64,000 bases of DNA from Aspidiotus rigidus (taxonomy: Eukaryota > Arthropoda > Insecta > Hemiptera > Diaspididae), in assembly GCA_035079385.1 (NCBI GenBank), contig JAVHKY010000025.1:18388501-18452500 (forward strand), given 5' to 3'. A model generated the notes under the pieces. The model was not told where the DNA came from. It ran no database searches and saw only the letters and a list, made by a program, of their open reading frames with translations. Numbering within the stretch: position 1 is the first letter of the stretch; each line of letters opens with the position of its first letter. Positions 11,001-22,544 of this stretch are shown one piece after another. A program made the translations under genes and the position numbers.

Positions 11001-11168
11001 GGTGATATATGTGGCCACGGTAAACAAGTGAGCATACGTAAACATCGCATCAAGCTTCCAGTTATGGCAGGCACTACAATCGGTAGAATGGAATTGAAAA
11101 CAAATTCTGGAAATTCTTGCTTCGAATTTTCAGCCACTTTGAATCGCCATCGTATATTTTCTGGTTGA
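11001..11168 (+). CDS. Secreted Cys-rich ML-like protein, exon 4 (terminal)
   Basis: Follows 'gtttcatccag' and codes for 55 residues plus TGA, beginning 'GDICGHGKQVSIRKHRIKLP'. Joined to exon 3 it gives '..SCPVKE|GDICGHGK..', where 'CP...G.IC' is a recurrent ML-like motif. A last Cys lies in 'NSCFEFSATLN'. The full product is 177 residues: signal peptide, then a Cys-rich beta-rich domain. ML proteins bind lipids or lipid-like ligands outside the cell or in lysosomes; whether this one does is inference. Salivary or hemolymph secretion is equally possible. Confidence 0.74.
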   Translation, partial: GDICGHGKQVSIRKHRIKLPVMAGTTIGRMELKTNSGNSCFEFSATLNRHRIFSG

Positions 11169-11378
11169 ATGAAATATTTGATTTACTCCCTCTTTCTTCC
11201 TTATTTGCTTACTATTTGTGTTCGTAAAACATGTCACTAACGTGCGTAGATTTGAAGTTACGTAAAAACTTCGTAAGATAGGCATTTCAACTTGTTACGA
11301 ACTTTCGTATTTTTTCCTTCTCTTGCCGAGTTGAAAGTAAAAACTTGTACCTACACCAAAAGTCTATTATTCTATATT

Positions 11379-11598
11379 ATTAAAGGAGTGTTCCGTCATC
11401 TCCAGACTTACAGTCTGTAAATCTACGCACTATCGTATGTGTCTCAATTTATTTTATTCATATAATTCTCTTTTTGTCTCTCTCTTAACATTGAAAATAA
11501 TATAAGTATGTACCTACGTGTATTTTCAAAACTTTAGTATATGTTTCCAAGTCTTTTAATTTATCAATATTTTGTTTTTGTTATTTTCAACGAATAAA
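11379..11598 (+). terminator. Candidate polyadenylation signals of the secreted-protein gene
   Basis: An ATTAAA at 11379-11384, 211 nt after the stop codon, and a canonical AATAAA at 11593-11598 are the first good signals downstream. Which one is used cannot be told from sequence. Confidence 0.4.
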
Positions 11599-13386
11599 AA
11601 ATTCGACTGTTATACTTACTAGAGTATCACAACTTGAATTTTAGATACCGAGCAAAAAGTTTATCTTTTTATTTCACAGAATTGATACATCAAGTATTCA
11701 AACAAACGAAATTAAAAAATATATCATTTCTGGTCATGTCTTTCCTAATCTAGATTTCAAATAGATCTCCCGTTTTTGTTTTTCGACAATTTTCACCTGG
11801 GTACCTATTATAAGTCAGAAGATAGAGTTGAAGCAAGCAGTAGAAGCTTGATGTTGCATGTTGCATTTGCCGTTCGTACGTTCGTAGAAAAATGTTACTG
11901 TACGTACATATATTGTGAAATCATTCTTCTCTAACTTACTCTGTTTTTTTTTTTTTTTTTTTTCTATGAATGTAAGAATTGTTAGCCATTTAAAATTAGA
12001 TGCGAAAGAAGTTGTACCTAAATCTTTTTTTTCAAAGCGTTTGATCAAGAAACGTTTGATTGCAAATGTTGATGATCTATTTTTTCGGCTTTAGCTGAAA
12101 AAGCTAAAATTTTCTTTCATTAAGTATTTGATAAATTATCTCGACTTCTTTTTGAAACAATTTATTGCAAAAAAATCACTCTTTTGAAAACTAAATCTCA
12201 TTTTATTGTCAACGCACACTGTATATCAGATGCAGTTTTGAGAATGAGTGTTCTCGAGAGAATTTTTCCACGGTCGTAGTTTTTCTCATTGATACAGGTT
12301 GGCAAATATGTCGGTTCAACATTAGAGACGATTGTTACTTAATTTTGTTTTTTTTTTGTGAGATGATATCGTTTCTGATATCCATTCATTCTGGGTAAAA
12401 TATTTACGCTCTTGCTTCTAAATAAATTAATAAAAAATAAAATAACAAAGACACTGACATTCCAATTCTATTTCGACCACTGGTAAATAATACAAACAAC
12501 AGAATGCATCAAAACATGAAGAAAAAGAAAGAAAAAAACGCACAAAAAATTGAAGAAATATTCGCGCACTTATAAAAGATTTTTTCTAATAACTATATTT
12601 TATTTATTCTATATTATTTTAAATCGACAAAGTTTGAGCATTTTTCCGGCAATAATAATGACCAATATTCTTGTAATTTTGAACGTGTATTTTACGTACG
12701 AGGTTAAAAATATATTATATATTTTTTCTTTACGTAATAAGGTAAAAGGAAAAACTGACTGAATCACAAAACTTACTCTTTACGTATTGAAGAGTCCATT
12801 CGCGCGGACCCCTCAGAAGTTGAGAAAACTAAGAAGATGGTCAGAGAGTTCAATCTTGAAACCCACCATTTTGAGATTTACCTCTAACTCGCTATTTTTA
12901 AGACAATTTGGAATTCAGACAAAATTTTTTCACAGGGAAAAAGAGGGAGGCATTCATGGAGATCCAAGACTGGTATCCTCTTTATCCCCTTCAGATCCAC
13001 TAATGCCACCTGAACTCATTGTTCTTGAAACCTTTCTTATTCCCACAGCACAAATCATACAAATCCCATCCCAACACTGCACTGGTTCAAATAGAGAGAA
13101 ATTTCACGAGACCGAATGAACACATCATTTCACTTCCAGCTCGTTCCAAGAATACCCAACTAGAGAAGAAAGAGACATAAATTTTGAAGGCCTGCCAAGA
13201 CTCCGTCCTCTTGAGTATTGTCGAGATGAACGAGTTACGGCTAAAAATATACAACCCTCGATTATTCGATCATCTACAGGATCTTCATCTCCACCAAAAG
13301 ACTCTCAGTTCTCATTGATGACTTCTTCATGAAGTCGAAAATTTCTGAGAGATGCTACATACGTAGCGATATCCGGCACTTTCCAT
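11599..13386. other. Intergenic stretch between convergent genes
   Basis: Holds the 3' flanks of the secreted-protein gene (left) and of the GPCR (right). There is a T-run near 11944. A 110-codon plus frame at 12787-13119 ('KSPFARTPQKLRKLRRWSES' at its start) has no recognised family, and another frame over the same bases is equally suggestive, so a decayed coding fragment is possible but unproven. Confidence 0.5.
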
Positions 13387-13961
13387 TTAAATGCACGTTT
13401 CCACTTGGATGTTGATCTTACTTCTCGGCGAACTTGTCTCATTATCGTCCAAAACCTCGGAGCTGTGATCGGGCGATGTGCTTTTCGTCGACAATTTCGA
13501 ACCCATTGTAAGACGTAAGAACGTTCTGCGCCAGTTGACAGTCGCTCGTCGCGTACTTTCGTTGTTAACTACAGGAGCGATCATGACAACCACGTCGGTG
13601 CCGTTACTCTTTATAGATTTTTTTGAAGATTGTCTCCACGTAAGCGTCCTCCTCCAATGAGAGCCCGAATCATTCGCTTGTATTATCGTCTCTCTGAAGC
13701 TGGAATGTAAGTCGTGCGAGCGATTTCTATTATATTTGTAACCGCATAACGTTTGGCGAAAAGCTGCACGATATTTCACCGACATAACGTTGTACAAGAT
13801 CGGATTTATGGTCGATGAGAAATAATAAAAACAGCCGGCAATATAATAGAGCCATTCGTTGATTTCAGCGTAGTACGGAGACGTTCTATCAGCGTACAGG
13901 TAGACCAATCGTTGAGCGTGAAACGGAGCCCAGCAAAGGAAAAAAGCGATGACGACCGCGG
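13387..13961 (-). CDS. Pyrokinin/neuromedin U-type receptor, last exon (TM6-TM7, tail)
   Basis: Starts after 'ttattgttacag' and encodes '[20 protein letters not shown]', the TM6 signature (F..CW.P) of pyrokinin/neuromedin U/CAPA receptors. Extracellular loop 3 follows, then TM7 with '[18 protein letters not shown]', which includes the NPxxY motif as NPILY. The roughly 115-residue cytoplasmic tail is rich in Ser/Arg/Lys and ends 'NIQVETCI'. Phase matches the preceding exon (one base, then two). These receptors are Gq-coupled neuropeptide receptors at the plasma membrane with FXPRL-amide type ligands; the exact ligand cannot be read from this part. Confidence 0.92.
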
Positions 13962-16900
13962 CTGTAACAATAAAAATGAGGCTATTTTAACTTGCGAATG
14001 GACCACTCGTAAAGAAGATAAGGGGCTACATTAATACTAATTTTTTTCTTCGCAAAGGAGTCTACATAAGTTGTAAAAATGAATGTTCTTTGACGTGGAA
14101 TTACATTGTAAAGGCGAAGCATTGTTTGAGAATACCTAGCCAAGCTACGTGGCTCGATTGTTTCCAAAGTTTAGTGACGCTCTCGCGTTTAAATTCTTTT
14201 GATAAATTTTTATTTTTCAGGGCATTAGGGTGGCGCAGAAATGAGTGCAGACGTTAACGTTATGCTCTATCTTTTTTTTTTTTTGTCGGAGTATAAACGT
14301 TTAAAAGAGCTGATAATCGAGAAAATATAAGCGTTTTCATTTATTGTAACCGAGATAATTTGTTTTAGGAATCGAAAATAATTCCAGGACGAGAGAATGA
14401 TTTCAAGTCCAGGCTAGTCTCGCAAGCTGACCAGATTTATGAGTTCTGAAGTTCACAGCAGCTCATCCTAATTCAATGCAAAAGAGGAATTTCTCGAATA
14501 AAGTTCGGGGAGATTTATCCTTGGCTTTTCCACGACTAGTGGGACAACAATTTCTTTATTCTACTCTTTTTCTAAAATATTATTAATTTCAGCGCAGGCT
14601 ACTCTTTTTGAACTTGTACAAAACTAGCAGCATGAATATGGATTGAGCTAGCTTAAAAATTTCTGGGACAGCTACAACGCATGAAAAAAATATCGATAAT
14701 CTCTAGTCTTATAAATATCAGTTATTTTCAATTCAACTGATTCAAATGATGAATAAATGAATATAATTGGATAAACAAGACATAACATGTTCCAAAAAAT
14801 GACTCTACCGAAATCTTTGATATGATAATACAAAATCAGGAATACCATTTCTATTCCCGTAGAAAGTTTGAGAAGGCAAATTTTTCAATAAATCAGGGTT
14901 AAAAGTTCGTCTAGATCCGAAACTGGGAAACAAATTCGAACTATCTAATTCGAGGAAATGAATTCGCGTTCGTATTTAACCACGACTAAAATTCAAGTAG
15001 AAAAATTTGCTTTGGCTAACATGGGGAGGGTGAGGGTCGAAAAACTTATTTCTCTTTCAGGAAAAATTGTCGGATATTTTTCGACAGCTTTTATAGTCTA
15101 CTTGGGCTAAGCCAGAATTTTCATTACTATGGCGGGGCCAGGCTGGAGGCACACATAATCTTCAACTCGTTCCAAATAAGGTATGATAAAGACTTGTAAA
15201 ATGAAAATCGTTGGAAAGGCTTATAAGAAATTCGGGCCATCAAGCTGTACATACGAGGGGAGGGGGGGATTCAGAAATTCCGATAAACAGACTGAAAAGA
15301 AAATTTGATGGCTCCGAAGAAAAAGAGAGAAAGAACTTGAAAAAATGTCGACCTTCATACAGTATGGGTTTCGAAAAATTCCGTGTATCGAACTGACCAT
15401 CTGAGAGAGGAGGGTGGAAAGTCCCTTGAAATTCCGATAAGAAAACTAAAACAAAATTGATGTACAAAGAGGGGAGGAGCTGAATTTTCAGGCATATAAA
15501 TGAAGCGAAGAGGAGGGTAATAAGAAGAATCTCTCGAGATAAGTACAGATGGGAGATAGGGGAAGGGGGGGGGGGGAGAGATTGAATGAAAACATTCCGA
15601 CCTTATTGAGCCGTCCATATGAAGGAGGAGAGGGAGAGAGAGGAGAAAGCTCTACAATATGAGGGGTTTTCGAAAAATTTTGATCTTCGAGCCTAATAAA
15701 AAAAGGAAGACTGCCCTCGAAAAATTTTGATTTCAAGAGAAGAACTTCCAAGATTTCCGATCATCGAACTGTGTACATGGGGGAGGTAAAGAGGGGAGGG
15801 ACTGCGAGATACGACGCTTACTTAACAATGTGAAATAAGTTGCGCACATGGAACTAATTCAATTTCAGTATTGAGAATCGAATTGAAAATTGTATCATTT
15901 TATAGGAGCCCGAAAATAAAACTTCTTTCAAGTTCAACCCTTCAATGGTTGAAATTTTTCCAAATCCATATTTTAAAGTACAGATTTCAAGTTGACTATA
16001 AATAGTCCGAAAGTTCGAAGACTTCGAAGTTTCGTCTCATGATATGTAGGCAGCTGATAGTTTAAATTAGTCCAGGCCTCTTTTCTATCATAGATGTATA
16101 GATGGAGAGTCCAAATGTTTTCCAAGTTCCTCCTTTATCGCATAAGTAAAGCTCAAAATTGAAATTCCTTCAAGTTCCTCATCTCATATACATAACCTTA
16201 TGACCAAAAATATGCCAAGACCCCTTCCATTATACATAGGGCTCAATCGACGGGATTTTCCGGTTCAAATTTCCTTCCCGAAATCTGCAGAGCAGAGAAA
16301 ACAAAGAAATTTTTACACTTCACGGAAAACATTGTAGGCCAAGGTCTTCGATGACGTCATACATCGTCTCGCGTCTTAAAATTTTCGACTGACCCCCAGC
16401 CCAAACACATGCAGTTTGACCGGTCAGTTTCCGTCGCACGACGGACGTCAAGTCTTTCGACCACCACCACCCTCCATAGAACAGGTTCCTTAATAAAAAT
16501 TTCGACTGTCAAAATCTAACAACAAGAGATGACGGCTTTCTTAACGAAGTTAAACGAGGAACGCAGGGAACCTGTTTCATGAGTCATATGGGATTTGGGG
16601 CGGGGGAGATTAGGAAAAATTCCGAGTATCAAGCTCACAAGATGAATAGGGGGAGGGGACTTGGAAACATTTTGACCTTCGAGCAATGTAGAGGGACTTC
16701 CAGAAATCACGATCATCGAGCTAGGCATATGAGGGAGGGAGGAGGATGGTGAAAAATTGTGTAGGTCGAGCTCTAAATATCAAGAGGGGTACTTAAAAAA
16801 ATTTCAACTTTCGAATTGTTAACAACCATGAAGAGAAGGGGAGATTTGAAAAAAATCCAACTATTGAACATTCAGATGTATAGGAAGTGAGAATTGAGCA

Positions 16901-17567
16901 GAGCAGTGTTGCCACGTAGCATAATTAGGTATGTCACAATGGCATATTTTTAACTTCGTAGTACAGCAATGTGATCTGCGATGAGAAAAGCATGCTCATG
17001 GCCCACTCACGGAACATCATTTCTCTCTGATTAGATGCCTGATCAGAGAGAAATGGTGTTCCTACCGATGGGCAAAGAGCATCCTTTCCTCATCGTAAGT
17101 CACAAATGTTTGGTAAAGGCATAAGAACCCATAACGACTCCGGATTCACTTTTTTGGCTCCGGGTGAGCTTTACGGAACTGAATTTCTAATGTTATGCCC
17201 TAATTTTGTATGAAAAAGTGGCAGGTTTCATAATCTGGATCCGGCAACACTGGAGTAGAGGCTCTGATCTACTTTTGGGACTTGAATAAATTTTGGACTT
17301 CGAACTAAATGCGATTGGAAGAGGAATTTTTAGGTTCGAAAAATTTCGATCATCCAGCTCTATATAATGTGATGAGGGCCTGAGAGGGTACTTGAAAAAA
17401 TGCGGTTTGGTGCCGCGAGATTGAGATATCGTCGTAAGATAAAAGAGAAGACAGTTATTCTAACACCATATTGAGCCAGTCCATGGAAACGAAAGTAACA
17501 AGGCAATTTAAATTTTCAGAAACATGTAAACAAGGATTAAACTTGAGTTTTCTCGGAAATCAATTAC
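13962..17567. repeat. GPCR intron filled with diffuse 'acttgaaaaaatttcgacc' repeats
   Basis: This 3,606-bp intron has no coding frame of its own. From about 15200 to 15800 and 16050 to 17400, short G/A-rich units recur: 'gggaggggactt', then 'gaaaaatttcgac', then 'cgagct' and 'atatga'. Spacing is irregular, so it is a dispersed rather than strict tandem array. The same unit recurs at 30080-30240, 40490, 42200, 44050-44580 and 50230-50510. A TGACGTCA lies at 16352. Confidence 0.65.
16904..17252. mobile_element. 349-bp foldback MITE with a long internal hairpin
   Basis: Outer ends cagtgttgcc (16904-16913) and ggcaacactg (17243-17252) are exact inverted repeats, flanked on both sides by 'gag', a possible 3-bp target duplication. 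Inside, 16979-17031 and 17041-17095 form an imperfect hairpin of about 53-bp arms around a 9-nt loop ('catttctctctgat' faces 'atcagagagaaatg'). No coding capacity. Confidence 0.65.
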
Positions 17568-17822
17568 CTAGCATTCGTATGATTGATTTTCTCGACTTCA
17601 GCTGTTTCGATTCGCCGTGTATAACTCCTTCCACGCGTTTACCCAGCGAATGCCGGCTGCGTTTTCGAATACGAAGGCCGATGCACAAATACAGAACGAT
17701 GATGATCAGCACCGGCATGAGGAAGAACAAGAAAAAACTCAGCTCGTATATCGGGAGATTTGATGGCAAGTCGGTATCCAACATGGCACAGAACGCGCTT
17801 TCCGAGACTAGTTCTCCCGAAC
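17568..17822 (-). CDS. Pyrokinin/neuromedin U-type receptor, exon with ECL2-TM5-ICL3
   Basis: A 255-bp exon bounded by 'ctcctttcag' and a GTAATT donor. It begins '(G)SGELVSESAFCAMLD', where the Cys is the usual ECL2 partner of the TM3 Cys. TM5 follows ('LSFFLFFLMPVLIIIVLYLC'), then a basic third intracellular loop ending 'SRKSIIRML', which runs straight into TM6 of the next exon. Both phases fit its neighbours. The 'R-K-S-x-I-R-M-L' end of loop 3 is typical of insect pyrokinin receptors. Confidence 0.93.
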
Positions 17823-19380
17823 CTGAAAGGAGAGTAAACAAATAAGATTGGGATATGGTAAGTACAGCACACAAATAATTATTATTTAACAATTTCATAA
17901 GGTTGGCTCGGCGTCACATGCAACCGAAGGAACATATTGTATTTTCATAAGCAATATTAGAGTTGAAATTTATTATGATAAATTCGCCTATCGTATTACA
18001 ACGAAATGGAAACTCATGGTTTAAATTAGGGTACGGTACACTTCAAAATAGGATTTGAGCAGAGAAATCCTAGGTTCAAACCTTTTTGATCTATCTGTTT
18101 ACTTTATGATTGTCATTTCAATTTTTCTTCAAAAATTCCCCTTGGAAGTTAGAGGCATAAGTTGACACCGAAGGTCGATTTATATACAGCGTACCTACCA
18201 TAGATTAATTTATTCCCCGCGAGAATCAAGGTAATAGGTCGCTCAAAACTAAGGAAATTTACAAAATGCTGTATTGTATCTTCTGCTGAATATATGTAAA
18301 GAAACTCCAACGTAACGGATCGTATTTATAAACTGACTTCGAAGTCTAAAACTTTAAGAGTCGACTGCTCGAATTTCGTCGAAGAGCGGCCAAAATTTAG
18401 GATCTTCTCATTATACAAAAATTAAGCCCACCGAAGTTGTTCTTAATTGTTGTGACAACGCACTTCCACGCCGCTCCGCGTAAACTTCTCAACGTCGAAT
18501 ATTTTTAGTTAAACTTATTCCAACATTGAAAAAACGTCGACCCTTTTCTCGCACCTAATTCTCTCTCGTCTGAGGGGAACGCGAGACAAAATGTTCATTA
18601 GTTTGATGAGAAACCACGATACTTGTACCTTTTATAGTATATTCCATACTGGACTTAACTTTTATCACACTTGATGAGACGTCGCTGATGTAGGTAGCCA
18701 CAAAAAACTAAATCAAAACTTTCAGAAATATTGTTGGAAGCGGAAAGAAGATTAATATTCTTAAGTTATGAATGTATCGCGAGATTCATATTTCATTCGC
18801 TCGTCATGAAAAAACGAAACAATAACCTATAAAAAAATTGACTCGGGTTTTTGTAAAAAAAAAAAACCAATCTTGAAATTTTCGGGAAAAATGATTTCGT
18901 CAGAAAACGTTTCAAAAAGAGCTGTGAAAGAGAAAATTCCACGAAATGTGAAAAAAAAAGAGAAGATAACTTAGAACGAGTCGCTGAAATCTCGACGGAG
19001 CGAAACAATTTTCGAAGTTTGAAAATTTTCTCGTAGAAAAAACGTAGGTACTCGAGAAAACTTGGCCGACGAAGAAAATTTCAGAGACCGAAAACCGCAG
19101 ATTTTAACAGAATAATGAATAACGGGCACACTTAACCGTGCTTAATCGCAATTTTCGAGCCGCACGAAGGCATATGGAACTGAGGGAAATTTCAACTCCA
19201 AGCTTTATTGAGCCTATTTCGAGCATAAAACGTTCTCAAGACACAAATGAACGAATTGTGAGTGCTAAACTTCACTCACGTACTTTTGATTGGCATATCA
19301 GGTCAGTAACTGCACTACATAAGAAATAGAGATTCATGGTTCAAAAAGAACTTGGTCCTTCTATTTATAAAGTTCAGCCC
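17823..19380. other. GPCR intron, part without recognised elements
   Basis: Left part of the 7,281-bp intron between the TM4 and TM5 exons. It is AT-rich with scattered purine runs. No transposon motif or exon was recognised before the 'cccgaa' array that begins near 19430. Confidence 0.5.
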
Positions 19381-19570
19381 AATTTCCGCTGTCCATCGTC
19401 CGGCCACTCGGCCGGCAAAGCGTTACCGGTCAAATTCCCGAAGCCATTATTCCCGAATAGTGAATTTCCCGAATGCCGTTTTCCCGAAAAACTTTTCCCC
19501 GAAACCACAATCCCGAAAGTCCATTTCCCAATTTGTATGTTCCCAATAAAAAATTTTTTCAAGGCACGGA
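19381..19570. repeat. Solo MULE end: array of 'ttcccgaa' motifs
   Basis: Within about 130 bp, 'cccgaa' recurs at short intervals (for example 'attcccgaagcc', 'ttcccgaatag', 'ttcccgaatgcc', 'ttttcccgaaaaac'), in the same style as the left end of the MULE at 21073. It abuts the truncated end of PLE-1, so it is probably the remnant of a MULE that deleted its partner end. Confidence 0.6.
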
Positions 19571-19639
19571 GTTCGAAAATTTTCTTCTCCTTTAAACAAA
19601 GAACCTGTCTTATGGGAGGGTAATTTGAAGAAAGATGAC

Positions 19640-20303
19640 GGGCGCCGGGAGGCAAACTTTCCCAGGAAAGGAAGTCTAATCCACGTCTTTCTAGTGCCCA
19701 GGTGATCCCTGCGGAGGGAGGTGGCTGAGTCGAGGCATTTTCTAGTAAGCCTCCTCTGGACCATAAGGTCAAAGTCCACCCTGACTTGATTCACTCTGGC
19801 CAGGTGTTTAATCGTCACTACTTGCGGAAAGCCGCCTGACTCAAGGGAATATGAGTCAGTCGATAAATTAGAGGCTATTGAAAGCAGCTATCCTGTGGGC
19901 AGTAGGACAAGAAGACGATCGACGTTTCTTTTCTATAAATTCCAAACTCATGGACGCCATCATCAATAGAGATGGACAAAACCAGGAAGTTTATGATTCA
20001 CGAGCTACCGACTTCCAGAGTGAATTTTATGGAAGCGTATTGGCTATTTAAATATGTAAGAAACTCACTCAGGAGTTCTACACGAACGATCCACGCACAC
20101 AAAACGTCGTTTACGTACCTATGCCAATAGTAGACATGGCTTAAAAACACCTGGCCTGAGGAAAATGAATCAATTTCATCAAATTGAGACATAAATACCT
20201 CCGAAATAAGCGAACTGAAGGGGGAACCAATGGGAAACCCTACTTCCTCGAAGAACTAAGAATATTTCCCACCAAATTTACAAAAACTAGGGGACCAACA
20301 GAC
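19640..20303 (-). pseudogene. PLE-1: Penelope-like RT, C-terminal part
   Basis: Read from 20303 downwards: 'VCWSPSFCKFGGKYS', 'EVGFPIGSPFSSLISEVFMS', then the catalytic box 'RYVNDVLCAW' (the family's YxDD with the first D changed to N), then 'FLTYLNSQYASIKFTLE', and later 'TIKHLARVNQVRVDFD' and 'RLPFLGKF'. Several frameshifts and an internal gap separate the blocks, and the GIY-YIG endonuclease is missing. Its N-terminal half lies at 24131-24760, displaced by the PLE-2 insertion. Not functional. Confidence 0.82.
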
Positions 20304-20639
20304 AATCAAACGAATACGTTCTTCCAAGTTACGGTTATCCATAATTGCGAAAAAAAAAAAAGGAATACTCAAAAGGGAGAGTAAAAGATGCAAAAACCGC
20401 AGAAAAATTAAAACGATAAGAACGGAATTGTGGAGATGGCATGGTAAATATGATATTACGACTAGATTAAACCTTACCATTCGAGACTCTCCGGTATGCT
20501 CCCCCTCCACACGGGTTTGATCATTTTTTGCGGGACGTCAATGAAAAATGTCGTAAATTTGAGATAAATTTGAAGGAGGATCCTCCCTAGTGAATGAAAA
20601 TGTTGATGTGGCTAAGGGAGAGGTTAGTGACAGTTTCAT

Positions 20640-21072
20640 CATTGAGAAATTCCATCCCCCTCATTAATGACAGTCAGGTAGTATTGAATAGCGATGAAAC
20701 AGATCTCCTTGAAAAAGGTTTGAAATTCACTTGCTGTGAAAATCGGCCCTGGTTTTATCATACCTAAAAAGTCTGTGCCGAAATAGTCCGCAATAACCCC
20801 CTCCCTCGCGTGAGTAACGAATTGGAGGACTGATCTAAGGTTTAAAGAGGAAGATTAAGGAGGGAGATTTAATCGTCACTAAGACTGACGAGGGAAATGC
20901 GGTTGTGGTGATGGAGAAATCCGCCTACGCTTGTAAGGTCCACGAAGTGCTCCAGCAATGTGGTGCTAAAGAGAGTGATAAATTCAGTTTCCTTTTAAGC
21001 ATGTTAAAGAAGTTAGGAGTGTCATCAACAAGTGTGAGGCTATTATCAAAACTCCAGCTACGAAAAAATTAC
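20640..21072 (+). pseudogene. PLE-2 ORF, N-terminal part
   Basis: Fragmentary frames give 'VVLNSDETDLLEKGLKFT' (a conserved N-terminal Penelope block), then from 20850 'GDLIVTKTDEGNAVVVMEKS' (family: D..V.K.DKGNAVVVMD), then 'EAIIKTPATKK', where the frame is cut by the MULE. The next expected block, the LPK motif, is found on the other side of the MULE at about 22578. Stops and frameshifts make it a pseudogene. Confidence 0.75.
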
Positions 21073-22544
21073 CCGAACACGTTTTCCCGAATGGTTTTTA
21101 ATCCGAATTAATTACGACCTAAACACATTATCCCGATTTTTCTTTTTCCGAATGATTTTAACCTGGAAGTACATTATTTTGAATTATTGTTCCCGAAAAA
21201 TTTTGAAAAATGCAGGTCATTAAACCTTTTATACTCCGACATGTTTTTATTTCCTCAATATTGCAGTACACCCGTCTTAAAACGAGCAGTGCTCAGAAAG
21301 ACATGAAATGAAGCATTTTCATTTCATTTTCGCCTAGGCTAACACTTCTCAATGAAGGACAATGTTATGTGCCAACGTCCGAAGGTAATCTAATACTGTC
21401 CCGGCATCCTTGTGGACCTCGTACTCTAATGCGATGTCCTGTACGCGTTGTTGCAATGTGGTCCACTGCCGTTTTGGAGAGGCTTTTATCCGTTTTCCCA
21501 GAGCTAATTCCGACAGACTGGATTCAGTATATGCCTGCTCTTTTTGGAACTCGAGTAAGCATGAGTACAAGTCAGGGTGGTTCTTGGAGACAAGGCCAAA
21601 TCGGTTGGGCCAGCCTTCAGCTACCTATATTATTAGTGTGGTGTAATTTGTAAACAGCAGCTGCATAATGGTTCCAAAGTTTCGGTTCATATCTTGGTGG
21701 TATTGATGTTTGCTGCGACGACTGCGAACCTCCTCTTCTTTCCCCTGTTCGCCTCGCACGTGCAGCCGGCCGACCCGTTACGTATGTTTCGTTGAAACAA
21801 TCCATGATTGGAGCAAGGACCGCCGGAGAGTTGGCTCGCAATTCTACGAAAGTTTCAGGAACGTCCGCGACAGGTACGAATGCGAGAGCTGTTAACATGT
21901 GCGTGTACTCTCTCACTGCCCTGTCACACGGATCGTTGTAGGCCACTTGTAAACCTTTTTGTTGAATTTGGCGGAAAACGGACTGGCCAAGGTGGAAGAA
22001 GCACGTCGTCACCGGAACTTGCGGATATACTTCTCGACATGCTTGTATTATACTAAGCTCGAAGTCTGACATAATTCGATGTGGGTTGTAGTGCGGCATG
22101 TTGAACTGGGCGGTAGCATCTCGTACAGCTCGAAGAACTTCCACATATTCTTCCCTCTTCTTTGATGTCAACAGAGCGTAGATGAAAGGATGTGAGGTCT
22201 CGTCGTCTGGCTTTCCCGCTCTTCGGCGCAAACCCAGGACGGTAATTATTTGAGTAAAGATGTATGGAGCCGTCTTAAAAGTTCCGTCGATGAACCATGT
22301 GCTGCTCTGGCAAAGTATTTCTAAATTTCTTTTCGGTCTAAAGACGAGTACGCGTTTGCGTGTTGGTTCCTCTTCCTCTTCCCCGCTGCTTGGGTCATCT
22401 TTTTCTTCGCTGTCGGCGGTCATGTCTGGCGCCTCGCTGTCGTATATGAGGAATTGCTCATTGAGTAAGGTTTTTTGGAATCGGTCTGGAAGGTCGCCCA
22501 ATTTTGACAATTTTGTTGGGTTCGATGGTAAATTGAACCCTCCT
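21073..22544 (-). mobile_element. MULE-1: 5'-truncated MULE inside PLE-2
   Basis: The left end (about 21073-21215) is an array of 'cccgaa' motifs like a MULE terminal repeat, followed by a transposase gene on the minus strand. The right side stops inside the coding region, right where PLE-2 resumes, so the opposite terminal repeat and N-terminal FLYWCH domain are gone. The two PLE-2 junctions share only 'aaatt', so a clean target duplication is not visible. Confidence 0.7.
21349..22543 (-). pseudogene. MULE-1 transposase (one frameshift)
   Basis: Begins in mid-gene ('NLPSNPTKLSKLGDLPDRF') and continues through an acidic linker into the MULE DDE core: 'WFIDGTFKTAPYIFTQ' (first Asp), 'RIMSDFELSIIQACREVYP' (second Asp), 'CFFHLGQSVFRQIQQKGLQ', and the later 'LWNHYAAAVYK'. 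Near 21620 one extra base shifts the frame. Beyond it, 'VAEGWPNRFGLVSKNHPDLY' and 'EFQKEQAYTE' complete the C-terminus. About 80% of a transposase remains. Apart from the truncation only the one frameshift separates it from an open frame, so the copy is fairly young. Confidence 0.88.

Noticed and set aside
10660..11031. A 123-codon plus frame with repeated hydrophobic segments, resembling a membrane protein.
   Set aside because: The repeats are identical at DNA level with a 78-bp period; the frame is open because 78 is divisible by three. The downstream acceptor and exon use a different frame.
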